A stretch of DNA of 64,000 bases, taken from contig JANQMJ010000026.1 in the NCBI GenBank assembly GCA_028280115.1, forward strand, positions 158,498 through 222,497, given 5' to 3'. The notes below the pieces were generated by a model, which was given only the letters and a program-made list of their open reading frames with translations, had not been told where the DNA came from and did no database searches. Source of the stretch: Parvularculaceae bacterium (lineage in GTDB: Bacteria > Pseudomonadota > Alphaproteobacteria > Caulobacterales > Parvularculaceae). This document shows, one piece after another, positions 53,682-62,700 of this stretch. Each line of letters begins with the position of its first letter. Within the stretch, counting starts at the first letter, position 1. Position numbers and translations under genes: made by a program.

Positions 53682-55367
53682 TCAGTCTTCAGCGCGATAA
53701 ATGATCTCGCCGTCGACAATGGTCATCACCGCTCTGGTGCCGAGAATGTCCTCTGCCGGGACCGTCATGATGTCCTTTGAAAAGACCGTAAAGTCGGCGC
53801 GCTTGCCCGGCGCGATGGTTCCGAGAAGGTCTTCCTGAAACGACGCAAAAGCGGGCCATGCGGTGAACATCTTGAGCGCCTCTTTGCGCGAGACCGCCTG
53901 GCCGGGGCGCCAATTCTTGTCCTGATAGCCGTCAAGCCCCCGCCGCGCGACGGCGGCGTAAAACTCGATCCGCGGATCGCCGCGCTCGACCGGCGCGTCC
54001 GAGCCGCCGGCGATGATCGCGCCGGCGTCGATCAACGCGCGCCAGGCATAAGCGCCGTTGAGCCGGTCCGGTCCGAGCCGGCTCGGCGCGAAAAAAAGAT
54101 CGCCGATGGCGTGGCTCGGCTGCATCGACGGTATGACGCCCAGCGCGGCGAAACGCGGAATATCTTCCGTATGAAGAATTTGTGTATGTTCGTTGCGCCA
54201 TCTGAGGTCGCTTGCATCGGGATGGCGCGCGAAGGCGTCTTCATACCAGTCAAGCAAGAGCGTATTGGCCTGATTGCCGATGGCGTGGGTCGCCATCTGA
54301 ACGCCCGCCGCGATGGCGCGGTCGAACAGCGCCGCGGCTTCTTGCTCCTGCATCAGCAACAGGCCGCTTGTGCCGGGCCGGTCGCTATAGGGCCTGGACA
54401 AAAGCGCGCCGCGCGAGCCCAGGGCGCCGTCCATGTAAAGCTTGACGGCGCGGGTGATGATATGCCCGTCAGCGCTGATGCGCGGGCCGCTCTGTTCCAG
54501 CGCGCCGAGCCCTTCGGGGTTGAGCGCATTATAGACTCGGATTTTCAGGGCCCCCGCGCCCGACAGGTCTTCCATCAGCGCAACGTCGTCAGGGTCGACC
54601 GACATATTATGGACGCCGGTCCATCCGTAGGCGGCGTAAACAGCCGAGCCTTTTTTATAGGCCGCGCGCTTTTGGCTTTCGTTCGGCGCGGCGATGAGAT
54701 CGGCGAGGAGGGCCATGGCCATGTCGATGAGAACGCCCGTGGCGCGCCCGGTTTCGTCGCGTTCGATCTTGCCGCCTTCGGGATCGGGCGTTTCATCGTC
54801 GATCCCGACGGCGTCGAGCGCGGCGGTATTGACGACCACGGCATGGCCGTCGGCGCGCCGCAAGATCACCGGCGTTAAGCCGCTGGCCGGGTCGAGATCG
54901 TCGCGGGTCGGCATGCGCCCCTCCGGCCAGCCGGTTTCGATCCATCCGCGGCCGTAAACAGTTTCGCCTTCGCCCGCATGCTGAACATTCGCGGCCACGA
55001 TGGAGACCAGTTCGGCGATCGACCCGACGCCTTCGAGATTGAGCGTCAGTTCGCGCATGCCGATCCCCAAAAGATGCGCATGGGCGTCGACAAAACCGGG
55101 AAACATCACCGCGCCGCCAAGGTCGATCGTCGTGACATTCCCGCCGGCGCTTTTCTCGATCAGCGTGCGGCTTCCCACGGCGAGAATAACGCCGTCCGAA
55201 ATCGCCACCGCTTCGGCGGTGGGCGCAGCGTCAACGCCGGTGTAAATCGTTCCGCCGGCGAATATCGTAACCGGCGCGTCGGCCCCGTTATCGCCGCCGG
55301 CGCAGCTTGCGATCAGCAGGGCGGCGCCCGCCGCTAGGATACGCTGAGCGTTGATCTTGGATCCCAT
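53682..55367 (-). CDS. Amidohydrolase family lipoprotein (YtcJ-like)
   Basis: A 561-residue metal-dependent hydrolase of the YtcJ-type cyclase/amidase group. It has a signal with lipobox IASC and then FPGFVDAHAHLLGIG (metal HxH), the VKLYMDGALGSRG lysine region, MATHAIGNQANTL, RNEHTQILHTED, SDAPVERGDP and the C-terminal beta domain ending in GEIIYRAED. Members hydrolyse amides or formamides outside the cytoplasm; the substrate is unknown. Confidence 0.92.
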   Translation of the reverse strand: MGSKINAQRILAAGAALLIASCAGGDNGADAPVTIFAGGTIYTGVDAAPTAEAVAISDGVILAVGSRTLIEKSAGGNVTTIDLGGAVMFPGFVDAHAHLLGIGMRELTLNLEGVGSIAELVSIVAANVQHAGEGETVYGRGWIETGWPEGRMPTRDDLDPASGLTPVILRRADGHAVVVNTAALDAVGIDDETPDPEGGKIERDETGRATGVLIDMAMALLADLIAAPNESQKRAAYKKGSAVYAAYGWTGVHNMSVDPDDVALMEDLSGAGALKIRVYNALNPEGLGALEQSGPRISADGHIITRAVKLYMDGALGSRGALLSRPYSDRPGTSGLLLMQEQEAAALFDRAIAAGVQMATHAIGNQANTLLLDWYEDAFARHPDASDLRWRNEHTQILHTEDIPRFAALGVIPSMQPSHAIGDLFFAPSRLGPDRLNGAYAWRALIDAGAIIAGGSDAPVERGDPRIEFYAAVARRGLDGYQDKNWRPGQAVSRKEALKMFTAWPAFASFQEDLLGTIAPGKRADFTVFSKDIMTVPAEDILGTRAVMTIVDGEIIYRAED

Positions 55368-55478
55368 GAAGACCTCTCAATCCTGCGGTGCGATGGGCTT
55401 CGCGGCCGGTTTGCGCGTTTGTGATGGACGATAACGGGAAAAGCGCAAAGATCCGCACCGTCACAATAGTCTAGAAAG

Positions 55479-55523
55479 TGGCCGGCTTGGCGTGATTTGC
55501 ACACGCGGCCCCTGCCTCCCGAA
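55479..55523 (-). other. 3' half of a tRNA-Pro(CGG) gene; likely integration (att) scar
   Basis: Read on the minus strand, 45 bases fit tRNA positions 32-76 without a gap. They comprise anticodon loop TTCGGGA (CGG anticodon), 3' anticodon stem GGCAG, five-base variable loop GGGCC, T-arm GCGTG-TGCAAAT-CACGC (perfect stem, loop T55 replaced by G), acceptor strand CAAGCCG, discriminator G and CCA. The 5' half is missing: upstream bases do not pair with the anticodon stem. Such 3' halves are left when mobile elements integrate into tRNA genes. Confidence 0.72.
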
Positions 55524-55715
55524 TTCATCCAAAGGAGGAGAAAGTTATTTAAAATCAATAGTTTAGCAAGATCACGCTGTTTTGCAAAGGATCGACAGGA
55601 AGCAAGCTGCTCGTGACTGCTGACGCAGTGACGCGACGTTCTTGAACGCAATGCGGGTACGCTTGTGTCGGGGTTCATTCCCGGCAAATCGATCTCCTAA
55701 GGGATGGACGCCATT

Positions 55716-55850
55716 TTAAATCCCATTTTATCCGTCTGTTGAGCAGTTAAGCACCAATTTATCAGAGCATATGGTGATTTATGGCTTCAATTCCCGCAGA
55801 CTCCTATGTTAAATCCCATTTCATTACATTTCTCCTTTTTTAAGTCCCAA
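55716..55850 (+). promoter_or_regulatory. Repeated TTAAATCCCATTT motifs upstream of the Fic gene
   Basis: Two exact copies of TTAAATCCCATTT lie at 55716-55728 and 55809-55821, and a degenerate third TTAAGTCCCAA at 55840-55850. They share direction and lie in an AT-rich promoter region. They are candidate binding sites for the AbiEi-like domain of the downstream protein or for another regulator. Confidence 0.55.
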
Positions 55851-55885
55851 AATATACATATATTCGGAGCGACAAGGAGTGCTTA

Positions 55886-57370
55886 ATGCCCGAAAAATCG
55901 CTGGAGCAGCTGCCGGAAGTGTTCGTTTCCGATGCCGCCATCACCAGGGCGGTGTCGGCGGCTGTCGCCCGCGGGGAACTCCGAAAGCTCGGGTCGCGGC
56001 TTTATTCGCGCAATCTTGACGAAGACCCGGAAGCACTGGTGAAGCGCAATTGGTATCACCTCGTTACAGCCTATTATCCCGACGCGCTTATCACCGACCG
56101 AACCGCTCTTGAAAACCGGCCGGCCGAGGATGGCTCCATATGCCTTATCTCCGACAAAAAGCGCGACACCGAACTGCCGGGCGTCACCTTCCGTCCGCGA
56201 AAAGGGCCGCCGCCTTTGGAAAGCGATCGACCTTTTATCGGCGGCGCCCGGCTTGCTTCAACGGCGCGGGCGTTTCTCGAAAACATGAGGCCTTCCAGGG
56301 CGCGCGCCGGGCGCGTCGCCCGAACGCTGCCGCGCGAAGAGATCGAAGAGCGTCTTGACGCAATCTTGCGAGGTCAAGGAGAGGGGGCGCTCAATCGGTT
56401 ACGCGACGACGCGCGCGCAAACGCCGTTGCGCTGGGGCTTGATGACGCGTTTCAAGAACTCGACAAATTGATCGGCGCGCTCCTCGGCACGCGAGAGACC
56501 AAAGCTAAAAGCCCGGCCGCAAAGGCGCGCATCGCCGGTGCGCCTTTCGATCCCGAGCGCATCAAGCTTTTTGAAACGCTTTTTGCAGCACTCAGGGAAT
56601 TTGTGCCGGCAGATCGAACGGAGCCCAAGCGCTCAAGTGAGGCGCGCGCAACGCTTGCTTTCTTTGAAGCCTATTTTTCAAACTTTATCGAAGGAACGGA
56701 ATTCACGGTCGAAGAGGCCGAAGAGATTGTCTTTCAGGGCGTCATTCCGCAAGAGCGGCCTCACGACGCCCATGATGTTCTCGGAACATACCGTATTGTC
56801 TCTGATAGGGCGGAAATGACGAGACTCCCCGCCAATTTTGATGAATTCATTGATATTCTTCGTCGTCGGCACGCAGCTTTCATGGAGGCGCGTCCGGACA
56901 AGAATCCGGGCGCCTTTAAAACCAAGTCGAACCAGGCCGGCAATACGGTCTTTGTCGATCCTGAACTCGTCAACGGCACGCTTGAAAAAGGATTTGAGTT
57001 CCTGCAAGGCCTTGGCGAGCCCTTGCAACGCGCGATTTTCATGATGTTCCTGGTTAGCGAAGTCCATCCATTTTCAGACGGCAATGGACGCGCCGCCCGG
57101 ATAATGACGAATGCTGAACTCGTCGCCGGGAGCCAGGAGCGCCTTATCATTCCAACCGCTTATCGCGTCGATTATCTGGACGCGCTCAAATCCCTGTCGC
57201 AGACTGGCAATCCGACACCGGTGATACGCATGCTTGATCATGCACAACGCTATACTCATGCAATCGATTGGAACAATCTGGCGTCGGCCCAGGCCATGCT
57301 TGGCGATACCGGCGCATTCATGGAAGGTGAAAATGCGAAACTAAAACTGCCTGCGAACGCCGTCGCCTAA
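55886..57370 (+). CDS. Fic protein with AbiEi antitoxin-like N-terminus
   Basis: A 494-residue protein. Residues 1-140 resemble AbiEi-type antitoxin/regulator domains: a winged helix (ITRAVSAAVARGELRKLGSR) followed by ALITDRTALENRPAEDGSI and FIGGARLASTARAFLENM. Residues 220-440 form the Fic domain, with HPFSDGNGRAAR (394-405), which fits HxFx(D/E)GNGRxxR, and an inhibitory SxxxEG motif (SNFIEG, 265-270), which makes it a self-restrained class II Fic. Fic enzymes transfer AMP or similar groups to target proteins. A good AAGGAG ribosome site precedes ATG 55886. No separate partner gene is seen. The target is unknown. Confidence 0.9.
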   Translation: MPEKSLEQLPEVFVSDAAITRAVSAAVARGELRKLGSRLYSRNLDEDPEALVKRNWYHLVTAYYPDALITDRTALENRPAEDGSICLISDKKRDTELPGVTFRPRKGPPPLESDRPFIGGARLASTARAFLENMRPSRARAGRVARTLPREEIEERLDAILRGQGEGALNRLRDDARANAVALGLDDAFQELDKLIGALLGTRETKAKSPAAKARIAGAPFDPERIKLFETLFAALREFVPADRTEPKRSSEARATLAFFEAYFSNFIEGTEFTVEEAEEIVFQGVIPQERPHDAHDVLGTYRIVSDRAEMTRLPANFDEFIDILRRRHAAFMEARPDKNPGAFKTKSNQAGNTVFVDPELVNGTLEKGFEFLQGLGEPLQRAIFMMFLVSEVHPFSDGNGRAARIMTNAELVAGSQERLIIPTAYRVDYLDALKSLSQTGNPTPVIRMLDHAQRYTHAIDWNNLASAQAMLGDTGAFMEGENAKLKLPANAVA

Positions 57371-57477
57371 AAAGAAGATTGTCTCTCACACCGGTTCGGC
57401 GCTGGGCGACAGGTTTGGCTATGCGGGACATGATTGTTCTGCAACCCCGATGTCGGCTCTCTTGACGGGACGACGGC

Positions 57478-57598
57478 TAGAGCGCGTCCGCAAAAAGTGG
57501 GAGCCGGTTGATGGTTCCTCATCCATCAACTGTGAAAAGACGCCCGAAAACAAAAAGCTAGAGTGCGTCCATAATTCCGATTAAAGCGAACGTGCTCT
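57478..57598. repeat. Dispersed alphaproteobacterial GAGCGCGTCC-AAAGTGGGA repeat
   Basis: From CTAGAGCGCGTCC (about 57477) the sequence GCAAAAAGTGGGAGCCGGTT and the later GAAAACAAAAAGCTAGAGTG fit a widespread intergenic palindrome of rhizobia and relatives (GAGCATGATCCGGAAAAGTGGGAACCGG-type). A second CTAGAG start at about 57559 gives a partial second unit. Confidence 0.65.
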
Positions 57599-57769
57599 GG
57601 GGACCATACGGGCGACTTAACCAACGGTCCGCGGCGATGAGCCGTTCGCTCAATCGTTACCGACGGCTTTGGTTCATCGACATCACTCAAGCACCGCTCG
57701 GCGGGCATCTTTGATTGCGTCTCTTGCGGCAGTTGTTGCCGCGTAGTCTTTTATGCGTATTCAGTGCTA

Positions 57770-57838
57770 GTGTGGTGGGTCCGAGAAATTCGCTCGATGA
57801 TTGCGGCGAGCGGGAAGCGAATTTCGGACCCGCCACAC
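57770..57838. repeat. Palindromic element A (GTGTGG/CCACAC ends)
   Basis: Left arm 57770-57794 and right arm 57816-57838 form a near-perfect inverted repeat with a 2-base difference and one mismatch; the shared core is AATTCGCT / AGCGAATT. It starts within a CTAG (57767-57770) and ends CCACACC. It is related to element B, sharing CTAGTG and the TCCGA-AATTCG core. Confidence 0.75.
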
Positions 57839-57853
57839 CAGGCTCCATAATTT

Positions 57854-57926
57854 CTAGTGACCCGAATCCGAAATTCGTTTCGGCCTTTCCGGATATATAG
57901 GACGAATTTCGGATTCGGGTCACTAG
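57854..57926. repeat. Palindromic element B, perfect 25-bp inverted repeat
   Basis: Arms 57854-57878 and 57902-57926 are perfectly complementary over 25 bases, with a 23-base loop (57879-57901). Both ends read CTAG. No open frame lies inside. It is probably a non-autonomous palindromic mobile element or its derivative. Confidence 0.8.
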
Positions 57927-58018
57927 CGAGCAAATTTCAAGGGATTGTATGGGCGCGCAACTGGTCGCGCCGCAAAGGGCATAAGGCAGTTGGCGCCGTC
58001 AAAATAAACCGGTAACTT

Positions 58019-58615
58019 TTGTCGCATCACGCCATTGGGGCTGAGCGAATCTGCGAGGAACGGGCGATTAACGACCGTAGGCATAAAGATCAACGTGATG
58101 ACGCTCTGGCGCCTGGCGCGGAGTGGTTGGCGGACTATGCCCGGGAATACGGCGCGGTGCTTAAGCGGTATTTCCTCCGTCGCGGCGCCTCGCCAGACGT
58201 GGCGGAAGATATGGTCCAGGACGTATATGTGCGCCTTGCCGGGCGCGCCAGTCGTAGCGAAATCAAGAATCCGGAAGCATACTTAATGCAAACGGCATCG
58301 AGTGTCTGGGCGGATTCGTTGCGAAAGAAACGCAGCCGCAATGAAAAGTTTCATGTGGAATTCGAAGACTCTGCGCATTCTCCCGAAGGATTTTCGCCGG
58401 AATACGTCTTAGAGAGTAGGGACGAACTCAAACGATTTCTGCGTGCGCTTGAAGAGTTGACCCCGCGGACGCGGCAGATCTACCTGCTATGCCGGATGGA
58501 CGGCATGAAAAGGCGGGATGTGGCGCGACGACTGGGTATCTCTGAGAGTGCTGTAGATCGTCATTTGATGAAAGCCGTCAAAATGATCGATCAGGTTTTT
58601 GGTGAGATAGTATGA
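58019..58615 (+). CDS. ECF sigma factor (FecI-like)
   Basis: A 198-residue extracytoplasmic-function sigma factor. Region 2 is visible in LKRYFLRRGASPDVAEDMVQ (in part) and AYLMQTASSVWADSLRK; region 4 in ELTPRTRQIYLLCRMDGMKR and the helix-turn-helix VARRLGISESAVDRHLMKA. The start is uncertain: TTG 58019 opens the frame without a ribosome site, and TTG 58130 (after GGAG) would still keep both regions. Its stop overlaps the FecR start (ATGA). It probably drives the receptor genes after signalling through FecR. Confidence 0.9.
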   Translation: MSHHAIGAERICEERAINDRRHKDQRDDALAPGAEWLADYAREYGAVLKRYFLRRGASPDVAEDMVQDVYVRLAGRASRSEIKNPEAYLMQTASSVWADSLRKKRSRNEKFHVEFEDSAHSPEGFSPEYVLESRDELKRFLRALEELTPRTRQIYLLCRMDGMKRRDVARRLGISESAVDRHLMKAVKMIDQVFGEIV

Positions 58616-59664
58616 ACGCGTTGCGGACCGATGGCTCTTTGGAAAGCGTGGACGACATGGCCGCGTTTTGGCTTGTGCGGCTTTCGTCGCCAGACTGCAC
58701 GCCGGAAGACCGGTACGCATTCGAGGCCTGGAAGCGCCAAAGTTTGGAACATGAGAGGGTTTTTGAGCGCATGCAGCGGCGAAACAGCGTCGCAGACCGG
58801 TTATCGGCTGACATGCGCGTGCAGGAACTTATCGAACAGGCGCGGACTGAAACGCGTCCGAGTTTCTGGCGGCGTCGCGGCGTCCAGGTCGCGGCGATGG
58901 CGGCGAGCCTCCTTGTAATAGTCAGCGCCGGGATTGGGATTGGCCTTTTCAACGTAGCGCTAGAAAACCCCGTAATTGCAGCGATTGAAGGATACGAGAC
59001 CGCGATCGGGGAGCGTTCGACGGTCTCGTTATCGGACGGCTCTGTCGTAACGCTAAATACGAATTCGAAAATCGAGGTCGACTATTCCGAAAGGCGGCGC
59101 ACCATACGACTTGTGCGCGGTCAGGGGTATTTTGAGGTTGCAAAAGACATTGACCGACCGTTTTCCGTTGAGGTCGGGGGCAAACGTGTTGTGGCCCTTG
59201 GAACGGTGTTTGATGTTCGCTTTGACAGAGAAGATATCGTCCAAGTGACTTTGGTCGAGGGACGCGTTCAAGTCGAAAATGCGCCCAGCCAGGTAAATCT
59301 AGATACGTCTGTTGCGGTCGAGGCGGCTGGCGAAAGAATTGAACTGAAGCCGGGCGAGCGCCTGCTGTCTTTTTCTGACGCTGCGCCTGAGATTGCGGTT
59401 ACCGACACAGAGGTTGAGACGAGCTGGCGAACCGGGCGGCTTATTTTTCATGAGCGCCCGCTAGCCGAGGTTGTGGGTGAAATGAACCGCTACAACACGC
59501 AAAAACTGGTCTTGGATGATGACGAGCGATTGCTTGAAATGAAGGTGAGCGGCGTGTTCAATACGGGCAGAACCTCCTCATTTGTAAACGCTCTTGAGGT
59601 TATCCGCCCTTTGAGCGCCGAGCGGTCGGGTCCCAGCGAGCTGACCCTGGTGTGGCAAGAATGA
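58612..59664 (+). CDS. FecR family anti-sigma/signal-transfer protein
   Basis: A 350-residue regulator. The N-terminal DUF4880 region (SVDDMAAFWLVRLSSPDCTP) binds the sigma factor. One membrane helix (about 93-113, VAAMAASLLVIVSAGIGIGL) follows, then the periplasmic FecR domain (SVSLSDGSVVTLNTNSKIEV-type strand, GQGYFEVAKDIDRPFSVEVG) and a C-terminal STN-like signalling part (FHERPLAEVVGEMNRYN). It overlaps the sigma gene by four bases. It senses the receptor's STN domain across the periplasm. Confidence 0.95.
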   Translation: MNALRTDGSLESVDDMAAFWLVRLSSPDCTPEDRYAFEAWKRQSLEHERVFERMQRRNSVADRLSADMRVQELIEQARTETRPSFWRRRGVQVAAMAASLLVIVSAGIGIGLFNVALENPVIAAIEGYETAIGERSTVSLSDGSVVTLNTNSKIEVDYSERRRTIRLVRGQGYFEVAKDIDRPFSVEVGGKRVVALGTVFDVRFDREDIVQVTLVEGRVQVENAPSQVNLDTSVAVEAAGERIELKPGERLLSFSDAAPEIAVTDTEVETSWRTGRLIFHERPLAEVVGEMNRYNTQKLVLDDDERLLEMKVSGVFNTGRTSSFVNALEVIRPLSAERSGPSELTLVWQE

Positions 59665-59797
59665 CACAGGCGTTTCGGCGCAAGATATTTTTTGCAAAGT
59701 GATCCGAAGTTTTTTCGCCGCCTTCCGTCTTCGTTCTTGAAGGGCGCCTTTGCGCTCAAAACTGAAAAAGAACGCGAAGGCGCGAGAGGGGTGTGAA

Positions 59798-62700
59798 ATG
59801 GCATTCGGAACTTTTCGGAACTGGGCGCTTGCAGGGTGTGCGACAGCCGCGATTATCCAGTGTGCGGCATATGCCCAGGATGAAAAAAAGATAGATTTCA
59901 ATATTGATGCGCAACCGCTGCCGGCGGCGCTGGAGGCGTTCGGCGTGCAGAGCGGCAGTGAAATCCTGTTCATTGGCGCGGAACTCGAAGGCAAGCGCAC
60001 GAATGGCCTCAAGGGGCAATATACCAAAATTGAAGCCGCAGATGCGCTCTTGAAACATGCCGATGTGGAATACCGGTTCATCGACGACGGCACGCTTGTC
60101 GTCGGCGAGGCGTATGTAAAGCAGGTATCTTTACGTGCGGCCCAGTCGGATTCTGTCGTACAGGTGAGCGGCGACGAAGCCGATGCGCCTTCGGCGTCCG
60201 AAGGCGACGACGCCGTTAAGACAATCGACGAACTACGCGACCGCGAAGCGATCGAAGCGGAGGAAGAAGCGGCGAAAGAACAGCGCGGCCTTACAGACGT
60301 TATCATCGTTGAGGGCACCCGCAATGTCGGCGTTCGCCGTTTTGAAGACGATGCGCAGCCTTATGTTGTTTTTAGCGCAGACGATCTGCAACTGTCGTCG
60401 GCGTCGAGCCTCGAAGAATTTTTCCGTACACGTTTGCCGCAGAACACGTCAGCGCGTTCGAACGTCCAGCTAAACTCAATAGACGGAACGATTGGCAATA
60501 CGAGTTCGATCAATTTGCGCGGTCTCGGCTCTCGTCAAACGCTGATCCTCGTCAATGGTCGTCGCGCGCCGCGCGTGAGCGCACAACTCAGTTCGCAAGA
60601 CGACGGCGGTTTCAATTTTCAGCAGGCCGATATTAACGGCATTCCGATCGCTTCGATTGAACGTATCGAGGTGCTGCCGGCGACGGCTTCGGGCATTTAT
60701 GGCGGCGGCGCCACGGGCGGCGTCATCAACATCATCACGCGTCGCGACTTTCGCGGCGGCGAGTTGAATGTTCAATATGGCAACACCTTCGATACGTCAT
60801 TTTCAGAGTATCGCGTGGACGGAAGCTACGGCTTTGCGCTCGAAGGCGGCAAGACGAACGTGCTCCTTACGGGAAGCTATTCCGGGTCCGGGCAATTGCT
60901 GGTCGGCGAACGCGACTTCGGCGCGCGAAGCCTGGAGCTCCTGCTGGAAAACGATCCCGACAGTTTTTTCTCTGCAACGACGCCTCCATTGGCGGCGACG
61001 CCGAACATTCGTTCCCGTTTCGGCACTGATCTGATTCTCGATGACGGAACCAATCTCGGCAGCCCGGTTACTTTCGTGCCGTTCGGCTACACGGGCGTTG
61101 CGTCCGACGGCGGCCAGGGACTTGTCGACAATGCGGGTCAATACAACTTGACCCCCGCGGAAGATCTGAACGGCAATCTGCGCCCGATCCGGCAGTCTCC
61201 CGACATCTATAGCGGCGCGGTGTCGATCAGACGTGAGTTCACGCCCGATCTGGAGCTTTTTGTCGATGCGGCGTTCAGCCGGAACCAGGGGCAGCGCCTT
61301 CAGTTAACGACCCAGGCGCAAACGTTTATGCCCGGCGCCGCTCCCGGCAATCCGTTTCAGAATGTCGTGTCGGTGAACTATCCGGTTATCGGCCCCGGCT
61401 TCGAAACGCGCGTTCGCCAGGATACGCTTTCTTTTGTGGGCGGGGGAACCTATGACTTGCCCGGGGACTGGACCCTTTCGGCCGATTTCAACTGGTCGCG
61501 GGCCCGAACGGAACAAATCGGCACAACGCCGGCCTATGACAACTTTTTCGGCGTCCTTCCGGCAATTAACGACGGCACGCTCGATGTTTTCCGCGACCTG
61601 ACGGCGTTCCCGCTGGATCTGTCCGCTTTCGAGCTGGTCTCGCCAAACAGCATTATCGGCCCGCGGGATTCTGTCTTGCGCAATGGCGCGATCCGCATCT
61701 CCGGCCCGGCCTTTGAACTTCCGGCGGGGTCGGTCAACATCTCGGCCCTTCTGGAGACCAGGGATGAAATCCTGAAAGATTACTATACCGAGAGCTACAA
61801 CTTCCTCTCCGGCGTGCCCGGCGCGCTGGATACGTTCTTTATTCCGGAGCGCAAGCAGTCGACGGACAGTGTTTATCTTGAAGCGCTGATCCCGCTGTTC
61901 TCAGAGTCGAATAGCGTCCCGTTGATTCAGGCGCTGGATCTTCAGGTATCCGGGCGCTACGATCGCTACTCGACGCAGTCTCCCTCCAATACGGACAGAT
62001 TCGCTGTCGATGCGCGCGGCGATCTGCCCGCCGATCCCATTGATACAAATCGAAATAAGTTCGATTCAGTCGACTATACGGTCGGCGTTCGGTGGGAAGT
62101 CAGCGACGATCTCCTGCTGCGGGCCAGCTATGGCACCGGCTTCCTGCCGCCGTCGGTGGGGCAGATTTTCAGAAGCGAAGATTCGAGTTTCTTCGTCAGC
62201 GGGTTCGACCCGATGCGCGGCGGCCAGTTCTTCTTTATACAGACAAAAGTCCTGTTTGGCGGCAATCCGGATCTCAAGCCGGAGGAGTCCGAAAGCTGGT
62301 CGGTGGGCGGCATTTTGACACCGCGCTTCATTCCGGGTTTTCGCCTTTCCGTCGATTATTCCGTGATCGAGAAAACGGATGAAATCCTGTTCGCCAACAA
62401 TCAGCTCATTCTCGACAATGAGGAGCTGTTTCCCGGCCGGGTTGAGCGGGATCCGCTGACGCCCGCCGACATGGCGGCTGGATTTACGGGCGGCGAGATT
62501 ACCTCCTTCGACCGCTCCGCGATAAACTTCGCAAACACCAAGTCGACGGCGCTGGATATTCAGCTCGATCAGACCATTGAATCCGACCGCTATGGCGAGT
62601 TCCGGCTCTTTGCGATCGCCACGCATCTGTTCAGTGTGGAACAGCAGTTAACGCCGGACAGCGACATTGTGGACAATGTCGGGTTCGATAACACGCCGCT

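Larger units (their letters stand above)
55368..55885. other. Intergenic region with tRNA fragment and Fic upstream motifs
   Basis: A 518-base gap. It contains the tRNA-Pro(CGG) 3' half (listed separately), an AT-rich stretch from about 55530 and the TTAAATCCCATTT repeats before the Fic gene. A 117-codon minus-strand frame at 55334-55687 runs over the upstream gene's start and has no family features, so it is not called. Confidence 0.6.
57371..58018. other. Repeat-rich region between Fic and sigma-factor genes
   Basis: A 648-base gap with no supported gene. It holds the rhizobial-type repeat near 57478-57598, then two palindromic elements (57770-57838 and 57854-57926). The base composition changes from GC-rich to mixed. 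It seems a site where repeated elements have accumulated. Confidence 0.7.

Noticed and set aside
55334..55687. 117-codon minus-strand frame at the amidohydrolase 5' end
   Set aside because: It crosses the tRNA fragment and the amidohydrolase start and has low-complexity, non-family sequence.
57526..57933. Several 60-78 codon frames among the palindromic repeats
   Set aside because: They are read-throughs of inverted repeats on both strands and carry no protein features.
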